DNA of 64,000 nucleotides from JADLHS01 sp964561105 (GCA_964561105.1 CAZLOH010000011.1:1-64000), one strand, 5' to 3'; counted from the first letter of the stretch, positions 7,124 to 17,709 are shown. Numbers and translations are program-made. Notes: generated from the letters alone by a model not told the origin.

Positions 7124-10100
7124 TTACGGCGATACAACACGGTAGTAACGCGCCGGAGAACTCGCGGCGGTGGTGTCGGTGTAGGTCAACGGACCCGTGC
7201 CGAACGTGCCCGTGAGCAACACCGTCCATTCGGACATGTCGCGCGTGGCGTCATCGCTGCTGAGCAATTGATACGGTTGACCGCGCGGCCCGCTGAACGT
7301 CACGGTGAAGGAGCCATCGGCCAGCTTCTGACCGCTGGTGATCGCCGGCGATTCAAGCGGAATCACCTGGACGACGCGGGAATTGGTCACCGCATTTCCA
7401 CTCGCGTCCGTGCTGACATACTCGAGCGTGTAAGCGCCCGGAACGGTCACATCCACTGTGCCATTAACGGTCACCGGCAACGGCCCCGCGCACGCGTCCG
7501 TCGCGGTCGCGCCGGGATCCACGAAAGTCACAAAGGCGAAATTCGTGTACGGATTTGCCCCCAGAATCGTGATGATGGGTGGGGTCGTATCCACGACATA
7601 AACGGTGCGCGTGGCGGTGTTGGTATTTCCATTCCCATCGTCCGCCGTGTAAACCACGGTGTAAACGCCGGGCACATTCGCGTTCACCGAACTGTTCGTC
7701 GAAACATTCACGCTGCCGGCGCATGCGTCACTCACCGTCACTCCGGCATCGGTGTAGGCCATGTGACATTCGTTCGTGACCGGATTTTCACCGTTGATGG
7801 CGATGACCGGTGGCGTTGTGTCCTCCACCGTCAGGCTTGCCACTCCCGCGGCGCTGCAGTGCGGGCCGGTGACGATGATCGTGTAATTGCCGGCGGCCGC
7901 CGAGTCAACATTGGACACAGTCAGGGTGAGATTCGTCGCACCCGCGATGGCATTGGTCCGATTGTCATACCATTGATACGTGAACGGCTCTTCGCCCGAC
8001 GGTTCGGCCGTGAAGGTGACCGCTCCGCCGCAGGTAATGTTGGTGGTCGTTGGGGACACCGCAACAGTCGGACGCGGGTTCACGGTGATGGCGCCCCAAT
8101 CACCGTTCTCGCAGCCGGTCGTTCCGTCCGTGACCACGACGGTGTAAATCGTGGTCGTCGTCGGTGAAACGGTGATCGAGGCAGTCGTCTCACCGCCCGG
8201 ACTCCAGAGATAGCTCGGATTGCTCGCGCTCGTGGTGACGGTGAGAGTGCCGGATTCGCCCTCACAAATTGTGTCGGTGTCCACGAACACGTAGGGCAAC
8301 GGATTGACGACGACCGGGGCCTGGTCGCTGTTTTGACAGCCGGTGGTCCCATCGGTAACCGTGACGGTGTATATCGTGGTTGTTACCGGTGAGACGGTGA
8401 TTGAAGCCGTGGTTTCACCGCCTGGACTCCAGAGATAACTCGGATTGCTCGCGCTCGTGGTAGCCGTCAGCACCGCAGAGCCGCCGGCGCAAATCGTGTC
8501 GCTGTCCACGAACACGCTGGGCAACGGATTCACGATCACCGTGCTCGACCCGCTGTTCGCGCAGCCGGTCGTTCCATCCGTCACCGTGACGGAATAAACC
8601 GTGGTCGCCGTTGGCGAAACTGTAATTGATGCGGTCGTCTCACCGCCCGGACTCCACAAGTAACTCGGATTGCTCGCACTCGTGAGAGCCGTCAGCAGAG
8701 CTGAACCACCGGCGCACACTGCCGCTGAGTTCACGCTGACCGTGGGCAATGGATTGACCGATAGCGACACGAGTGTCGAACTGGTGGTGCAAGTGCCGGC
8801 CATGACGATGCACGCATAACCATGCGCTTCGTCCACCGCGTCGGCATCCGTCGTTCCCGAGTTGGTCAGACTGGCCGTGGTGACACCCGTGAAGTTATCC
8901 ACGCCCTCCACCAGGTTTGTGCCATCCCGCTGCCATTGGTAGGTCAGCCCGCTGCCACTGGCCGCGACCGACCAGGTCACCACGGAGCCGGCGCAAGCGG
9001 TCTGGTTGGTCGTGTCCGTGGTGACAACCGGGGTGTCGCTCACCGTCACCGTGCCGGAACCACTGTTCGCACAGCCAGTTGCTCCATCAGTGACCGTGAC
9101 GGAATAAACCGTGGTCGCCGTTGGCGAGACTGTGATCGAGGCGGTCGTCTCACCGCCCGGACTCCACAAGTAACTCGGATTGCTCGCGCTCGTGGTGGCC
9201 GTCAGCAGAGCCGAGCCGCCGGCGCAAACCGTGTCGGAGTTAACGGCCACACTGGGCAATGGATTGACCGATAGCGACACGAGTGTCGAACTGGTGGTGC
9301 AAGTGCCGGCCATGACGATGCACGCATAACCATGCACTTCATCCACTGCATCGGCATCCGTCGCACTCGAGTTGGTCAAGCTGGCCGTGGTGACGCCGGT
9401 GAAGTTATCCACGCCCTCCACCAGATTCGTGCCGTCTCGCTGCCATTGGTAGGTCAGCCCGCTGCCGCTGGCCGCGACCGACCAGGTCACCACGGAGCCG
9501 GCGCAAGTGGTCTGGTTGGTCGTGTCGGTGGTGACAACCGGGGTGTCGCTCACTGTCACCGTGCCCGAACCGCTGTTCGCACAGCCGGTCGTTCCGTCCG
9601 TGACCGTGACGGAGTAAACTATGGTCGTCGTTGGTGAAACTGTGATCGAGGCGGTCATTTCACCACCCGGACTCCACAAGTAACTTGGATTGCTCGCACT
9701 CGTGGTAGCCGTCAGCACGGCGGAACCACCAGCACATACGGTCGCCGAGTTCACCGCCACGCTGGGCAACGGATTCACCGTCACCGTGCCCGAACCGGTG
9801 TTCGCACAGCCGGTCGTTCCATCCGTGACCGTGACGGAGTAAACCGTGGTCGCTGCTGGCGAAACTGTAATCGAGGCGGTCGTCTCACCGCCCGGACTCC
9901 AGAGATAACTAGGATTGCTCGCGCTCGTGGTGGCCGTCAGCACGGCGGAGCCACCAGCACATACGGTCGCCGAATTCACCGCCACGGTTGGCAACGGATT
10001 CACCGTCACTGTGCCCGAACCGGTGTTCGCACAGCCGGTCGTTCCATCCGTGACCGTGACGGAGTAAACCGTGGTCGCTGCTGGCGAAACTGTAATCGAG

Positions 10101-13100
10101 GCGGTCGTCTCACCGCCCGGACTCCAGAGATAACTAGGATTGCTCGCGCTCGTGGTGGCCGTCAGCACGGCGGAGCCACTAGCACATACGGTCGCCGAAT
10201 TCACCGCCACACTCGGCAGCGGATTTATCGTCACTGTGCCGGAACCGTTGTTCGCACAGCCGGTCGTTCCATCCGTCACCGTAACGGAGTAAGCCGTAGT
10301 CGCCGATGGCGAAACTGTGATCGAAGCGGTCGTTTCACCACCCGGACTCCACAAGTAACTCGGATTGCTCGCGCTCGTGGTGGCCGTCAGCAGAGCCGAG
10401 CCGCCGGCGCAAACCGTGTCGGAGTTAACGGCCACACTGGGCAATGGATTGACCGATAGCGACACGAGTGTCGAACTGGTGGTGCAAGTGCCGGCCATGA
10501 CGATGCACGCATAACCATGCACTTCATCCACTGCATCGGCATCCGTCGCACCCGAGTTGGTCAAGCTGGCCGTGGTGACGCCGGTGAAGTTATCCACGCC
10601 TTCCACCAGGTTCGTGCCGTCTCGCTGCCATTGATAGGTCAGCCCGCTGCCACTGGCCGCGACCGACCAGGTCACCACGGAGCCGGCGCAAGTGGTTTGG
10701 TTGGTCGTGTCGGTGGTGACAACCGGGGTGTCGCTCACTGTCACCGTGCCGGAACCACTGTTCGCACAGCCAGTCGCTCCATCAGTGACCGTCACGGAGT
10801 AAACCGTGGTCGTCGTTGGTGAAACTGTAATCGAGGCAGTCGTTTCACCGCCCGGACTCCAGAGGTAGCCCGGATTGCTCGCGCTCGTGGTGGCCGTGAG
10901 CAAAGCGGAACCGCCGGCACACACGGTCGCCGAGTTCACGGCCACGCTCGGCAACGGATTCACTGTCACCGTGCCGGAACCACTGTTCGCGCAGCCGGTC
11001 GTTCCATCCGTGACCGTGACGGAGTAAACCGTGGTCGCCGTTGGCGAAACTGTGATCGAGGCAGTCGTTTCACCGCCCGGACTCCAGAGATAACTCGGAT
11101 TACTCGCACTCGTGGCGGCCGTCAGCACGGCGGAACCACCAGCGCACACGGTCGCCGAGTTCACGGCCACGCTGGGCAACGGATTCACCGTCACTGTGGC
11201 GCTGCCGGAGAAGGTTCCCGCCGCGCAGTTCAACGCATCCGAGACGCTGGTCACGGTATAGACCGTTGTGGCGCTGGGATTGACCGTACGGATCACCGGA
11301 CTGCTGGTGATGTTGTTCGACGTGACTCCGTCCGACCAGGTGACGCTCCAGGGCTGGGTGCCCGTCAAGGTCGTGACCAGGTTCGCCGCACCCCCCGCGC
11401 AGACCGTTGCGTCCCCGGCGAGAGTCGCCGTGGGAGCGGTGCAGGTGGAGACATAGCCCGCGACTTCAAAATCGGCGGCGGCGGAATTGCCGACATCGTA
11501 AATATACCAAGTGCCCGCGCTGCTCGATCCGCCAAAATTCACAATGCGAAACGTGACAACGGTGCCGCCGGCCACGTTTTGCAACGACGCGACCCCAGAA
11601 AGGTCAATTGGACCGAGCGACCCGCCGGTACTGGCCGTAATCGGGTACGCCACGGTCGTAAGATCATGAAACGTATCCGTGCCGCCCACCTGATACTGAA
11701 TCGTGCCCTGCGCCGGCCCGGTGCCCGAGCGCCGATAGTTGAACGTGCTGATGGAATTGAACGACACCGACGCTCCGGCGTTGGCGGTGATGGTGAACGT
11801 GGCAAATTTCTCCGCGGTGATGGCGGTGGCCGCGTCCACCGATTGCCAGGCCGTTCCGCCCCAAGCCCGCGGGGTGGCGTTGCCGCTGGTGACCACGCCC
11901 GCGCCGCGAGTCAAACCGCCGACGGTCAGGTTGGCGTCGGTGGTGGTGGGGACCAGGGGTGACGGCCCGTAGTTGCCGGTCCCTCCCGGCAGAGCGCTCA
12001 CGTCCCAACTGGCGAGGATCGGCGCATGGACAGCCACGTCCGCAGTGCCCACCGAGTCGCAGCCGGCGCTGGAGGTGATCGTGCAACCCAGGCTCAACGT
12101 GCCAATAGCCCCGGCGGTGTAGGTCAGGGACGCTGTGCCTTGTCCGGCAGTGATCGTGCCCCCGGTTATCGTCCAGACATAGGTTGCCCCCACACCCGCA
12201 TCCGGCACGGAGGCCGGGTTGCCGGTGGCGTTCGGGAGCAGTTCGCTGGCGGTGGTGATGGTCGAATCCGGGAGCGGATTGACTGTCATCACCACGGGAT
12301 CGGACGTTGCGGTGGTGGGTGACACGCAAATTTCCGCGGACGGAGCCAGCGTGACCGTCACCGCATCCAGATTCTTCAAGTTGGAGGTGGAGAAGGTGGC
12401 AGCCGTCTGACCGGGCACAGCCACGCCATTTGTGTTCCATTGATACGCCGGAGCTACTCCGCCATTGACGGGTGTGGCGGTGAACAGCACGGTGGCCCCC
12501 GAGCAGATGATTGAACCGACGTCCGCAACGATGGTCACGGAAGGCGCGACGGCGAGATTCACCGTCATGACAATCTGCGGTGCATCCGCCGTCGTCGGCG
12601 AGGCGCAGATGTCGCTCGAGATCAACTGACAATCCACCGTGTCACCATTGCCCAACGAGCCGTTGGCGTAGGTGGTGCTGTTGGCGGGCACCGAAGCATC
12701 CACCACGCCGTTGGTTTTCCACACGTAGTTCGGCAGCGCGCCACCGTTGACGGGTGTCGCGGTGAAGGTGACGGTTGTTCCTCCGCAGATGGTCGTGCCC
12801 GGATTGGCCGCGATGCTCACCGACGGCGTGACCGAGGCGGTGATCGTCATGGTGAGTTGGGGCGCGTCCGCCGTGGCCGAGGTGACGCAACTGAGGCTCG
12901 AGGTCAACTGGCAGTCAATTGTCTCGCCGTTGCTCAGGGTGCTGCTGGTGTATGTGGCGCTGTTGCCCGGCACGGAAGTGTCCACGATTCCATTCGTGCG
13001 CCAGACATAGGTGGGGGACGGGCCGCCATTAACGGGAGTGGCCGTGAAGACCACTTCATTGTTCGCGCAGGTGGTGGTGCCGGGATTTGCCACCAGCGAA

Positions 13101-14059
13101 ACTGCGGGAGTGACCGGTTCAGTGACCGTCACCGTGGCGCTACCGAGGCCGGCGCTGGGCGGGCAACCGGAGGCATCGGAAACGGAAGTGACCGTATAAG
13201 CGGTCGTCGTGGTGGGACTGACGTCGCGGGTGGCAGGACTGACCGTGACTCCGGTTTGCGTGACGCTGTCCGACCAGGTGACATTCCAGGGGCCGGTGCC
13301 GGCAAGCACGGCTTGAATCGTGGTCGAACTGCCGTTGCAAATCGTGGCATCGCCGCTCACGCTGGCCGTTGGCGAGGTGCAACCGCTGCCGCACACAAAG
13401 GGTGCGGTCGCAGCATTACGAGGATTAGGCGCGCCCGTAACGAAATCAACCGAGTTGTTACTGGTGTCCTGGCAGCCCGTGCCGGCCGCACCGCCGGGTC
13501 CGCGAATGATGGCAACCGTCGCACTCGTCGCCGGCGCTGGGGCCGTTTCCGAGCAGGTGGCCGACGTGCCGTAACCCACGAAGTCAATGATGCTCGGGTC
13601 GGACGGGCAGGCCGTTCCGGCAGTGATCACGGTGCCGTTGTTCACCAAGGCAATTTTTCCGGCGGTGGCACTCATTCCAATGCTGCCGAACGCATCGGGT
13701 GTTGGCAGATCCACCGTTCCACCCGAACCGGCATCCTCTTGAATCAAATAATAGCCACCGGCGGGAACACTGCCGGTGAGATCGGTTTTGCTCCAGGTCG
13801 TTCCAGTGCCGGAAGCATACTGCACGGACCAACCCTCGACGCTGACGGCCACTTCACCGATGTTGTGCAGCTCGATGAAGTCATTTTTGTAAGTGGCTCC
13901 GGAATTCCCGCCGCCGCCGTACACCTGGCTGATCACGATCAAGGCCGGCGCGGCCGAGGCCGGCTGAATCAAAGCCAGACTCAACCACAGCAATACACCC
14001 GACAACAAACTGAGGCAGGGCGATGACACAAGCGAAGTTCGATCAAGGGTCATTTTCAT
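7124..14059 (-). CDS. Giant secreted lamin-tail / repeat-module protein
   Basis: A 2311-residue exported protein. Residues 1-36 form a signal peptide. A lamin-tail domain follows at about 37-205 (VYGGGGNSGATYKNDFIELH). Residues ~220-640 are Ig/PKD-like modules and ~660-860 a single jelly-roll-like domain (LASWDVSALPGGTGNYGP). Residues ~957-1991 hold ten 75-residue modules (NPLPSVAVNSATVCAGGSA ... SGSGTVT) interleaved with three 95-residue modules starting VSDTPVV. Then come an Ig-like domain, two DUF5011/HYR-like domains (DTTPPVIAINGENP) and a C-terminal ending ARYYRVVSP of a type seen in other verrucomicrobial secreted proteins. There is no PEP-CTERM. An adhesin or surface polymer is likely; ligand unknown. 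Confidence 0.85.
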   Translation of the reverse strand: MKMTLDRTSLVSSPCLSLLSGVLLWLSLALIQPASAAPALIVISQVYGGGGNSGATYKNDFIELHNIGEVAVSVEGWSVQYASGTGTTWSKTDLTGSVPAGGYYLIQEDAGSGGTVDLPTPDAFGSIGMSATAGKIALVNNGTVITAGTACPSDPSIIDFVGYGTSATCSETAPAPATSATVAIIRGPGGAAGTGCQDTSNNSVDFVTGAPNPRNAATAPFVCGSGCTSPTASVSGDATICNGSSTTIQAVLAGTGPWNVTWSDSVTQTGVTVSPATRDVSPTTTTAYTVTSVSDASGCPPSAGLGSATVTVTEPVTPAVSLVANPGTTTCANNEVVFTATPVNGGPSPTYVWRTNGIVDTSVPGNSATYTSSTLSNGETIDCQLTSSLSCVTSATADAPQLTMTITASVTPSVSIAANPGTTICGGTTVTFTATPVNGGALPNYVWKTNGVVDASVPANSTTYANGSLGNGDTVDCQLISSDICASPTTADAPQIVMTVNLAVAPSVTIVADVGSIICSGATVLFTATPVNGGVAPAYQWNTNGVAVPGQTAATFSTSNLKNLDAVTVTLAPSAEICVSPTTATSDPVVMTVNPLPDSTITTASELLPNATGNPASVPDAGVGATYVWTITGGTITAGQGTASLTYTAGAIGTLSLGCTITSSAGCDSVGTADVAVHAPILASWDVSALPGGTGNYGPSPLVPTTTDANLTVGGLTRGAGVVTSGNATPRAWGGTAWQSVDAATAITAEKFATFTITANAGASVSFNSISTFNYRRSGTGPAQGTIQYQVGGTDTFHDLTTVAYPITASTGGSLGPIDLSGVASLQNVAGGTVVTFRIVNFGGSSSAGTWYIYDVGNSAAADFEVAGYVSTCTAPTATLAGDATVCAGGAANLVTTLTGTQPWSVTWSDGVTSNNITSSPVIRTVNPSATTVYTVTSVSDALNCAAGTFSGSATVTVNPLPSVAVNSATVCAGGSAVLTAATSASNPSYLWSPGGETTASITVSPTATTVYSVTVTDGTTGCANSGSGTVTVNPLPSVAVNSATVCAGGSALLTATTSASNPGYLWSPGGETTASITVSPTTTTVYSVTVTDGATGCANSGSGTVTVSDTPVVTTDTTNQTTCAGSVVTWSVAASGSGLTYQWQRDGTNLVEGVDNFTGVTTASLTNSGATDADAVDEVHGYACIVMAGTCTTSSTLVSLSVNPLPSVAVNSDTVCAGGSALLTATTSASNPSYLWSPGGETTASITVSPSATTAYSVTVTDGTTGCANNGSGTVTINPLPSVAVNSATVCASGSAVLTATTSASNPSYLWSPGGETTASITVSPAATTVYSVTVTDGTTGCANTGSGTVTVNPLPTVAVNSATVCAGGSAVLTATTSASNPSYLWSPGGETTASITVSPAATTVYSVTVTDGTTGCANTGSGTVTVNPLPSVAVNSATVCAGGSAVLTATTSASNPSYLWSPGGEMTASITVSPTTTIVYSVTVTDGTTGCANSGSGTVTVSDTPVVTTDTTNQTTCAGSVVTWSVAASGSGLTYQWQRDGTNLVEGVDNFTGVTTASLTNSSATDADAVDEVHGYACIVMAGTCTTSSTLVSLSVNPLPSVAVNSDTVCAGGSALLTATTSASNPSYLWSPGGETTASITVSPTATTVYSVTVTDGATGCANSGSGTVTVSDTPVVTTDTTNQTACAGSVVTWSVAASGSGLTYQWQRDGTNLVEGVDNFTGVTTASLTNSGTTDADAVDEAHGYACIVMAGTCTTSSTLVSLSVNPLPTVSVNSAAVCAGGSALLTALTSASNPSYLWSPGGETTASITVSPTATTVYSVTVTDGTTGCANSGSSTVIVNPLPSVFVDSDTICAGGSAVLTATTSASNPSYLWSPGGETTASITVSPVTTTIYTVTVTDGTTGCQNSDQAPVVVNPLPYVFVDTDTICEGESGTLTVTTSASNPSYLWSPGGETTASITVSPTTTTIYTVVVTDGTTGCENGDWGAITVNPRPTVAVSPTTTNITCGGAVTFTAEPSGEEPFTYQWYDNRTNAIAGATNLTLTVSNVDSAAAGNYTIIVTGPHCSAAGVASLTVEDTTPPVIAINGENPVTNECHMAYTDAGVTVSDACAGSVNVSTNSSVNANVPGVYTVVYTADDGNGNTNTATRTVYVVDTTPPIITILGANPYTNFAFVTFVDPGATATDACAGPLPVTVNGTVDVTVPGAYTLEYVSTDASGNAVTNSRVVQVIPLESPAITSGQKLADGSFTVTFSGPRGQPYQLLSSDDATRDMSEWTVLLTGTFGTGPLTYTDTTAASSPARYYRVVSP
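8085..11190 (-). repeat. Tandem coding repeats, 225 bp x10 with 285 bp x3
   Basis: Ten 225-bp units, each coding one 75-residue module, alternate with three 285-bp units coding 95-residue modules. The sum (3105 bp) matches the span. Neighbouring units, for example those at about 9783-10008 and 10008-10233, differ at only a handful of positions, including silent sites, so amplification or gene conversion is recent. Outer units at 8085-8530 are more diverged (VFVDSDTIC, VFVDTDTIC). Confidence 0.9.
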
Positions 14060-14617
14060 AACATTGGTTTCGTTTGGGGGTTGGTGGTTCGAATGGGCTG
14101 CTTTCGCTTCGGCACAATCGTAAGAGACAATGTCTCTCCTAGGCGACCGGGTGTTAACGATTCGGATAATTCTGCTTCTGCGTCCGGCAAATCTCAGTTG
14201 CGGCTCGTTGCGCGGTTACCAACAGTTTATTAACAGAGACAAAGTTCAGGGTTGACTGAGATTGGCAACGACTCAGCGCCGCGCAACGACGATTCTGTCC
14301 ACCGTTCGGTCCTTGGCAATAAATCACTTGCAAAACTTGTTCACAATCTATTCGCAGGTTATCACCGATGCTTCTTGTTGAGCAACTCGGCCAAATTGCC
14401 ACTGAACGCCACCTCCGGAGAGAAATGCAAACCCACTTCTATTCACAGTTTGCTCACACCCCGACGGCGGCTTATGCGTGGCGGCGCGATACAGCGCCAG
14501 CGCTGATTTGCACCTGGGTTTGGGTGACGCGGGGCGCGCAGACTTGACCGGCGCCCGCGTTTTGGGAAAGGTTCGTCATGGCATCGTGACCCGGCCCGCC
14601 GCACCGATTGCCACACT
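14060..14617. other. Divergent intergenic region, giant gene / ppk
   Basis: This 558-bp stretch separates the divergently transcribed giant gene and ppk. It is less GC-rich than the flanks around 14200-14400. Short reading frames on both strands have no recognisable content. Promoters in both directions are expected. Apart from the palindrome at 14123-14137, nothing specific was recognised. Confidence 0.5.
14123..14137. promoter_or_regulatory. 15-bp perfect palindrome upstream of giant gene
   Basis: The sequence AGAGACAATGTCTCT is a perfect inverted repeat with 7-bp arms and a 1-nt centre. It lies 64-78 bp upstream of the giant gene's ATG, in the divergent region shared with ppk. Position and symmetry fit an operator for a dimeric regulator, but the regulator is unknown and one occurrence proves little. 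Confidence 0.35.
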
Positions 14618-16786
14618 ATGTTTACCGCCGTTCCAAACGAGGTGAAGCCACCGGATTTTCAGCCGCAACACTTTCTCAACCGCGAGTTGAGCTGGCTGGA
14701 ATTCAACCAGCGCGTGCTTGAGGAAGCGATGGATGCCGCCAATCCACTGCTCGAACGGCTCAAGTTTTTCACCATCGTCAGCTCCAACCTGGATGAATTC
14801 TTCGAAGTGCGCGTCGCGCGGCTGAAGCAGGAAATTGAAGGCGGCCAGGCGGAGCGCAGCCTGGACGGCCTGACACCGACCGAAACCTTGCGCGCCGTCA
14901 TCCGCCGGGTGCGCCGGATGATCGCCGACCAGTACGCGTGCTGGCGCGAGGAGCTGAAGCCGGCGCTCGCCGGTCATCGCATCCGCATCCTCAGTCTCCC
15001 GGAAGTGGGCCGGTCCGATCTGGCCTGGCTCGAGACCTTCTATTCGCAGCAAGTAAGACCGGTGCTGACGCCGCTGGCGATTGACCCCGCCCACCCTTTT
15101 CCGCAACTGCTCAACAAGTCGCTCAATCTGATCGTGCGCCTGGAGATGCGCAAGAACGGCGAAACTCTCAAGCACATGGCCGTGGTGCAACTGCCCGCCA
15201 TCCTGCCGCGCCTGGTGCAGTTGCCGCGCAAGGACGGCCGGCGCGACTACGTCTATCTGGGCGAGTTGATCGGTCATTTTCTCGCCGACATTTTTCCGGG
15301 CACCACCATCCTCGGCTGGTGGCAACTTCGGGTGACGCGCAACAGCGAGTTGTACATTGACGAGGAGGAGGAGGGTAATCTGCTCAAGGCCGTTGAAACC
15401 GAGCTGCACAACCGCCGCCGGGGGGATGCGGTGCGACTGGAGATCAACCACCGCTGTCCCCGGCAGATTCGAGAGGCGCTGCTGAAGACCTTCCGGTTGA
15501 CGGAGGACGACCTATACCTGATTGACGGACCGGTGAATCCCACGCGGTTGCTGATGCTGTATCACGGCGACCACTCGCCCGAACTGCGGGATGCGCCCTT
15601 CGTCGCGCCGCTCCCGCTCGTGATGCGCGACCAGCCGGACCTCTTCGCCGCCATTCGCGAACGCGACATTCTTTTGCACCATCCGTATGAACACTTCGAT
15701 GGCGTGGTGGAGTTTCTGGAACGGGCGGCGCAGGACCGCGACGTGCTCGCCATCAAGATGACGCTCTATCGCACCGGTGGCGACGAGCGCATCGTTGGCG
15801 CGTTGATGAGCGCGGTGCGCAACGGCAAACAGGTGACCGCCGTGGTGGAATTGCGCGCGCGCTTTGACGAGGCGAACAACATCCAATGGGCGCGGCGACT
15901 TGCGGAAAACGGCGTGCATGTGGTTTACGGGCTGGTGGGTTACAAGATTCACGCCAAGGCTACCCTGGTCGTGCGGCGCGAGCGCGAGCAGATCCGCCGG
16001 TACGTGCATCTGGCCACCGGCAATTACAATCCCACCACCGCCCGGCTCTACACCGATCTCGGGTTGCTCACTTGCCATCCGGAATTCGGCGAGGACGTCA
16101 CGAACCTGTTCAACCTGCTCACCGGCATCTGCCAGTTTCCCGGGATGAAAAAACTGGTGGTCGCCCCGTTCGATCTGCACCAGCGCCTGTTGGAATTGAT
16201 CGAGCGCGAAGCCGCCAACGCCCGGCGCGGCCTGCCCGCGCGCATCATCGCCAAGCTCAACTCGCTGGCCGAACCGCACCTCATCGAGGCCCTCTATCGC
16301 GCCTCCCAAGCCGGTGTGAAGATCGAACTGATTGTGCGCGGCGTCTGCTGCCTGCGCCCCGGCGTGCGTGGCGTGAGCGAAAATATCGTGGTGCGCAGCA
16401 TCGTGGACCGTTTTCTCGAACACGCCCGGATTTATTATTTCGAGAACGCCTGCGAGCCGGAGGTGTTTCTCGGCAGCGCCGACTGGCTGCCGCGCAATCT
16501 GTTTCGGCGCATCGAGACGGTTTTTCCCATCGTGGACGGTCTGCTCCGGGAACGCGTCATCAGCGAAATTCTTGCGACCACGCTGGCGGACAACCGCAAG
16601 GCGCGGCTGCTTTTCGCCGACGGCACGTATCATCGCGCCCCGCGCACCGCAAGTGATGCTCCGCGCCGGAGTCAGGCCGAGTTTATCGCGCTGGCGACGA
16701 CGGGCCGGGTGCAAAAAAATCCGGTGGCGAAAAAGCGAGCCAAGTATCCGCGTGTTCAACTTGCGCCGTCGCCGTTCAAACCATGA
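14618..16786 (+). CDS. ppk: Polyphosphate kinase 1
   Basis: This 722-residue enzyme reversibly makes inorganic polyphosphate from ATP. The N domain begins FLNRELSWLEFNQRVLEEA and continues NLDEFFEVRVARLKQEIE, both family signatures. The autophosphorylated histidine is His445 in YKIHAKATLVVRRE (equivalent to His435 of the E. coli enzyme). The second phospholipase-D-like half has RGVCCLRPGVRGVSENI and SADWLPRNLFRRIE. Length is standard for PPK1. The stop overlaps the start of the CHAD gene by four bases, and sixA follows with another overlap, so the three are translationally coupled. Confidence 0.96.
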   Translation: MFTAVPNEVKPPDFQPQHFLNRELSWLEFNQRVLEEAMDAANPLLERLKFFTIVSSNLDEFFEVRVARLKQEIEGGQAERSLDGLTPTETLRAVIRRVRRMIADQYACWREELKPALAGHRIRILSLPEVGRSDLAWLETFYSQQVRPVLTPLAIDPAHPFPQLLNKSLNLIVRLEMRKNGETLKHMAVVQLPAILPRLVQLPRKDGRRDYVYLGELIGHFLADIFPGTTILGWWQLRVTRNSELYIDEEEEGNLLKAVETELHNRRRGDAVRLEINHRCPRQIREALLKTFRLTEDDLYLIDGPVNPTRLLMLYHGDHSPELRDAPFVAPLPLVMRDQPDLFAAIRERDILLHHPYEHFDGVVEFLERAAQDRDVLAIKMTLYRTGGDERIVGALMSAVRNGKQVTAVVELRARFDEANNIQWARRLAENGVHVVYGLVGYKIHAKATLVVRREREQIRRYVHLATGNYNPTTARLYTDLGLLTCHPEFGEDVTNLFNLLTGICQFPGMKKLVVAPFDLHQRLLELIEREAANARRGLPARIIAKLNSLAEPHLIEALYRASQAGVKIELIVRGVCCLRPGVRGVSENIVVRSIVDRFLEHARIYYFENACEPEVFLGSADWLPRNLFRRIETVFPIVDGLLRERVISEILATTLADNRKARLLFADGTYHRAPRTASDAPRRSQAEFIALATTGRVQKNPVAKKRAKYPRVQLAPSPFKP

Positions 16787-17709
16787 GCGGCGCGCCCAAC
16801 AAGTCGCGGACGCGGCGCGCCCAACCGAAACCGCCGGACGTGTTGCGTCAGCTCGGTCGTTCACTGCCCCGGCAATGGCGGCAATATCGCCAGCGCCTCA
16901 AACGCTGCCGGGAGCATTTCTCCGAGCCGGCCGTCCACCGTGCCCGCATTGCCGCCCGGCGATTGCTGGCCATCATTGAACTGCTTGAGGAGTTCATTTC
17001 GGAACGAAGAATCGCCCAAGCCCGGGCCGACTTGAAGGCTCACTTGGATTCCTTCGATCAGTTGCGTGACACCCAGGTGCAACTGCGCTACGTCAGGCAT
17101 CTGGTGCGGGCGTTTCCGGCGGCGCGAAAGTTTCGGCGATGGCTGCGCAAACGCGAGACGCGCGCCATCCGCCAGACGCACAAGGCCGTGCGGAAAATCA
17201 AGACTCGCCGGCTCGGAAAGCGCCTGGGCAAGTTTGAAAAAGAGTTACGTCGCTGCCGGAAGAAAACGCCATCCGGGCGCGCGTTGCTCCAGTCGCAACA
17301 GGCGGTTCGCCGCGCCTTCGATCGTGTGGTGGAACTGCGCGACCGGGTGCAGGCGGCCCATCCCCGGACGATTCATCGGACGCGCGTTGCGTTCAAACGC
17401 TTTCGCTACATGGTGGAGGCTCTGTCACCGCTGCGACCCACCCGGAGCGACGAACCCCGCCGGGCAATGCGCGCTTACCAAGCTTCGCTGGGCGACATTC
17501 AGGACCTGGAAACATTGCTGGCGGCATTGGACGAGTTCATCGCGGAGGAGGAAAACGACCGCGAGTTGTTGCACCTGCGCGCGGAATTTGTCCGCCGCCG
17601 CGAGCAGTTGATCCTCGCCTGCCTCCACGCCGGCGACCCACTCAGCCAATTCCGCCCGGGGTCGAATACGCCCGGCCGGCCGGCCTTCACCCCATCCCAA
17701 CCACCATGA
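16783..17709 (+). CDS. CHAD domain protein
   Basis: This 308-residue, strongly basic, all-helical protein matches the CHAD family: HRARIAARRLLAIIELLEEF in the first half and HRTRVAFKRFRYMVEAL in the second half are the two conserved His/Arg-rich helices, followed by LGDIQDLETLL. CHAD domains bind inorganic polyphosphate, and many are found beside ppk. Here the start overlaps the ppk stop by four bases and its own stop overlaps the sixA start, so it is very probably produced with PPK and directs it or its product. No CYTH domain is fused. Confidence 0.92.
   Translation: MSGAPNKSRTRRAQPKPPDVLRQLGRSLPRQWRQYRQRLKRCREHFSEPAVHRARIAARRLLAIIELLEEFISERRIAQARADLKAHLDSFDQLRDTQVQLRYVRHLVRAFPAARKFRRWLRKRETRAIRQTHKAVRKIKTRRLGKRLGKFEKELRRCRKKTPSGRALLQSQQAVRRAFDRVVELRDRVQAAHPRTIHRTRVAFKRFRYMVEALSPLRPTRSDEPRRAMRAYQASLGDIQDLETLLAALDEFIAEEENDRELLHLRAEFVRRREQLILACLHAGDPLSQFRPGSNTPGRPAFTPSQPP

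Noticed and set aside
7070..8167. 365-residue plus-strand frame over the giant gene's 3' end
   Set aside because: Arg/Gly/His-rich composition and antisense position to a repeat protein mark it as a shadow; the same applies to 12857-14026.
8085..11190. Regular repeats that might suggest a CRISPR array
   Set aside because: Units are 225 and 285 bp, in frame and coding for protein modules of a secreted protein; no short repeat-spacer structure.
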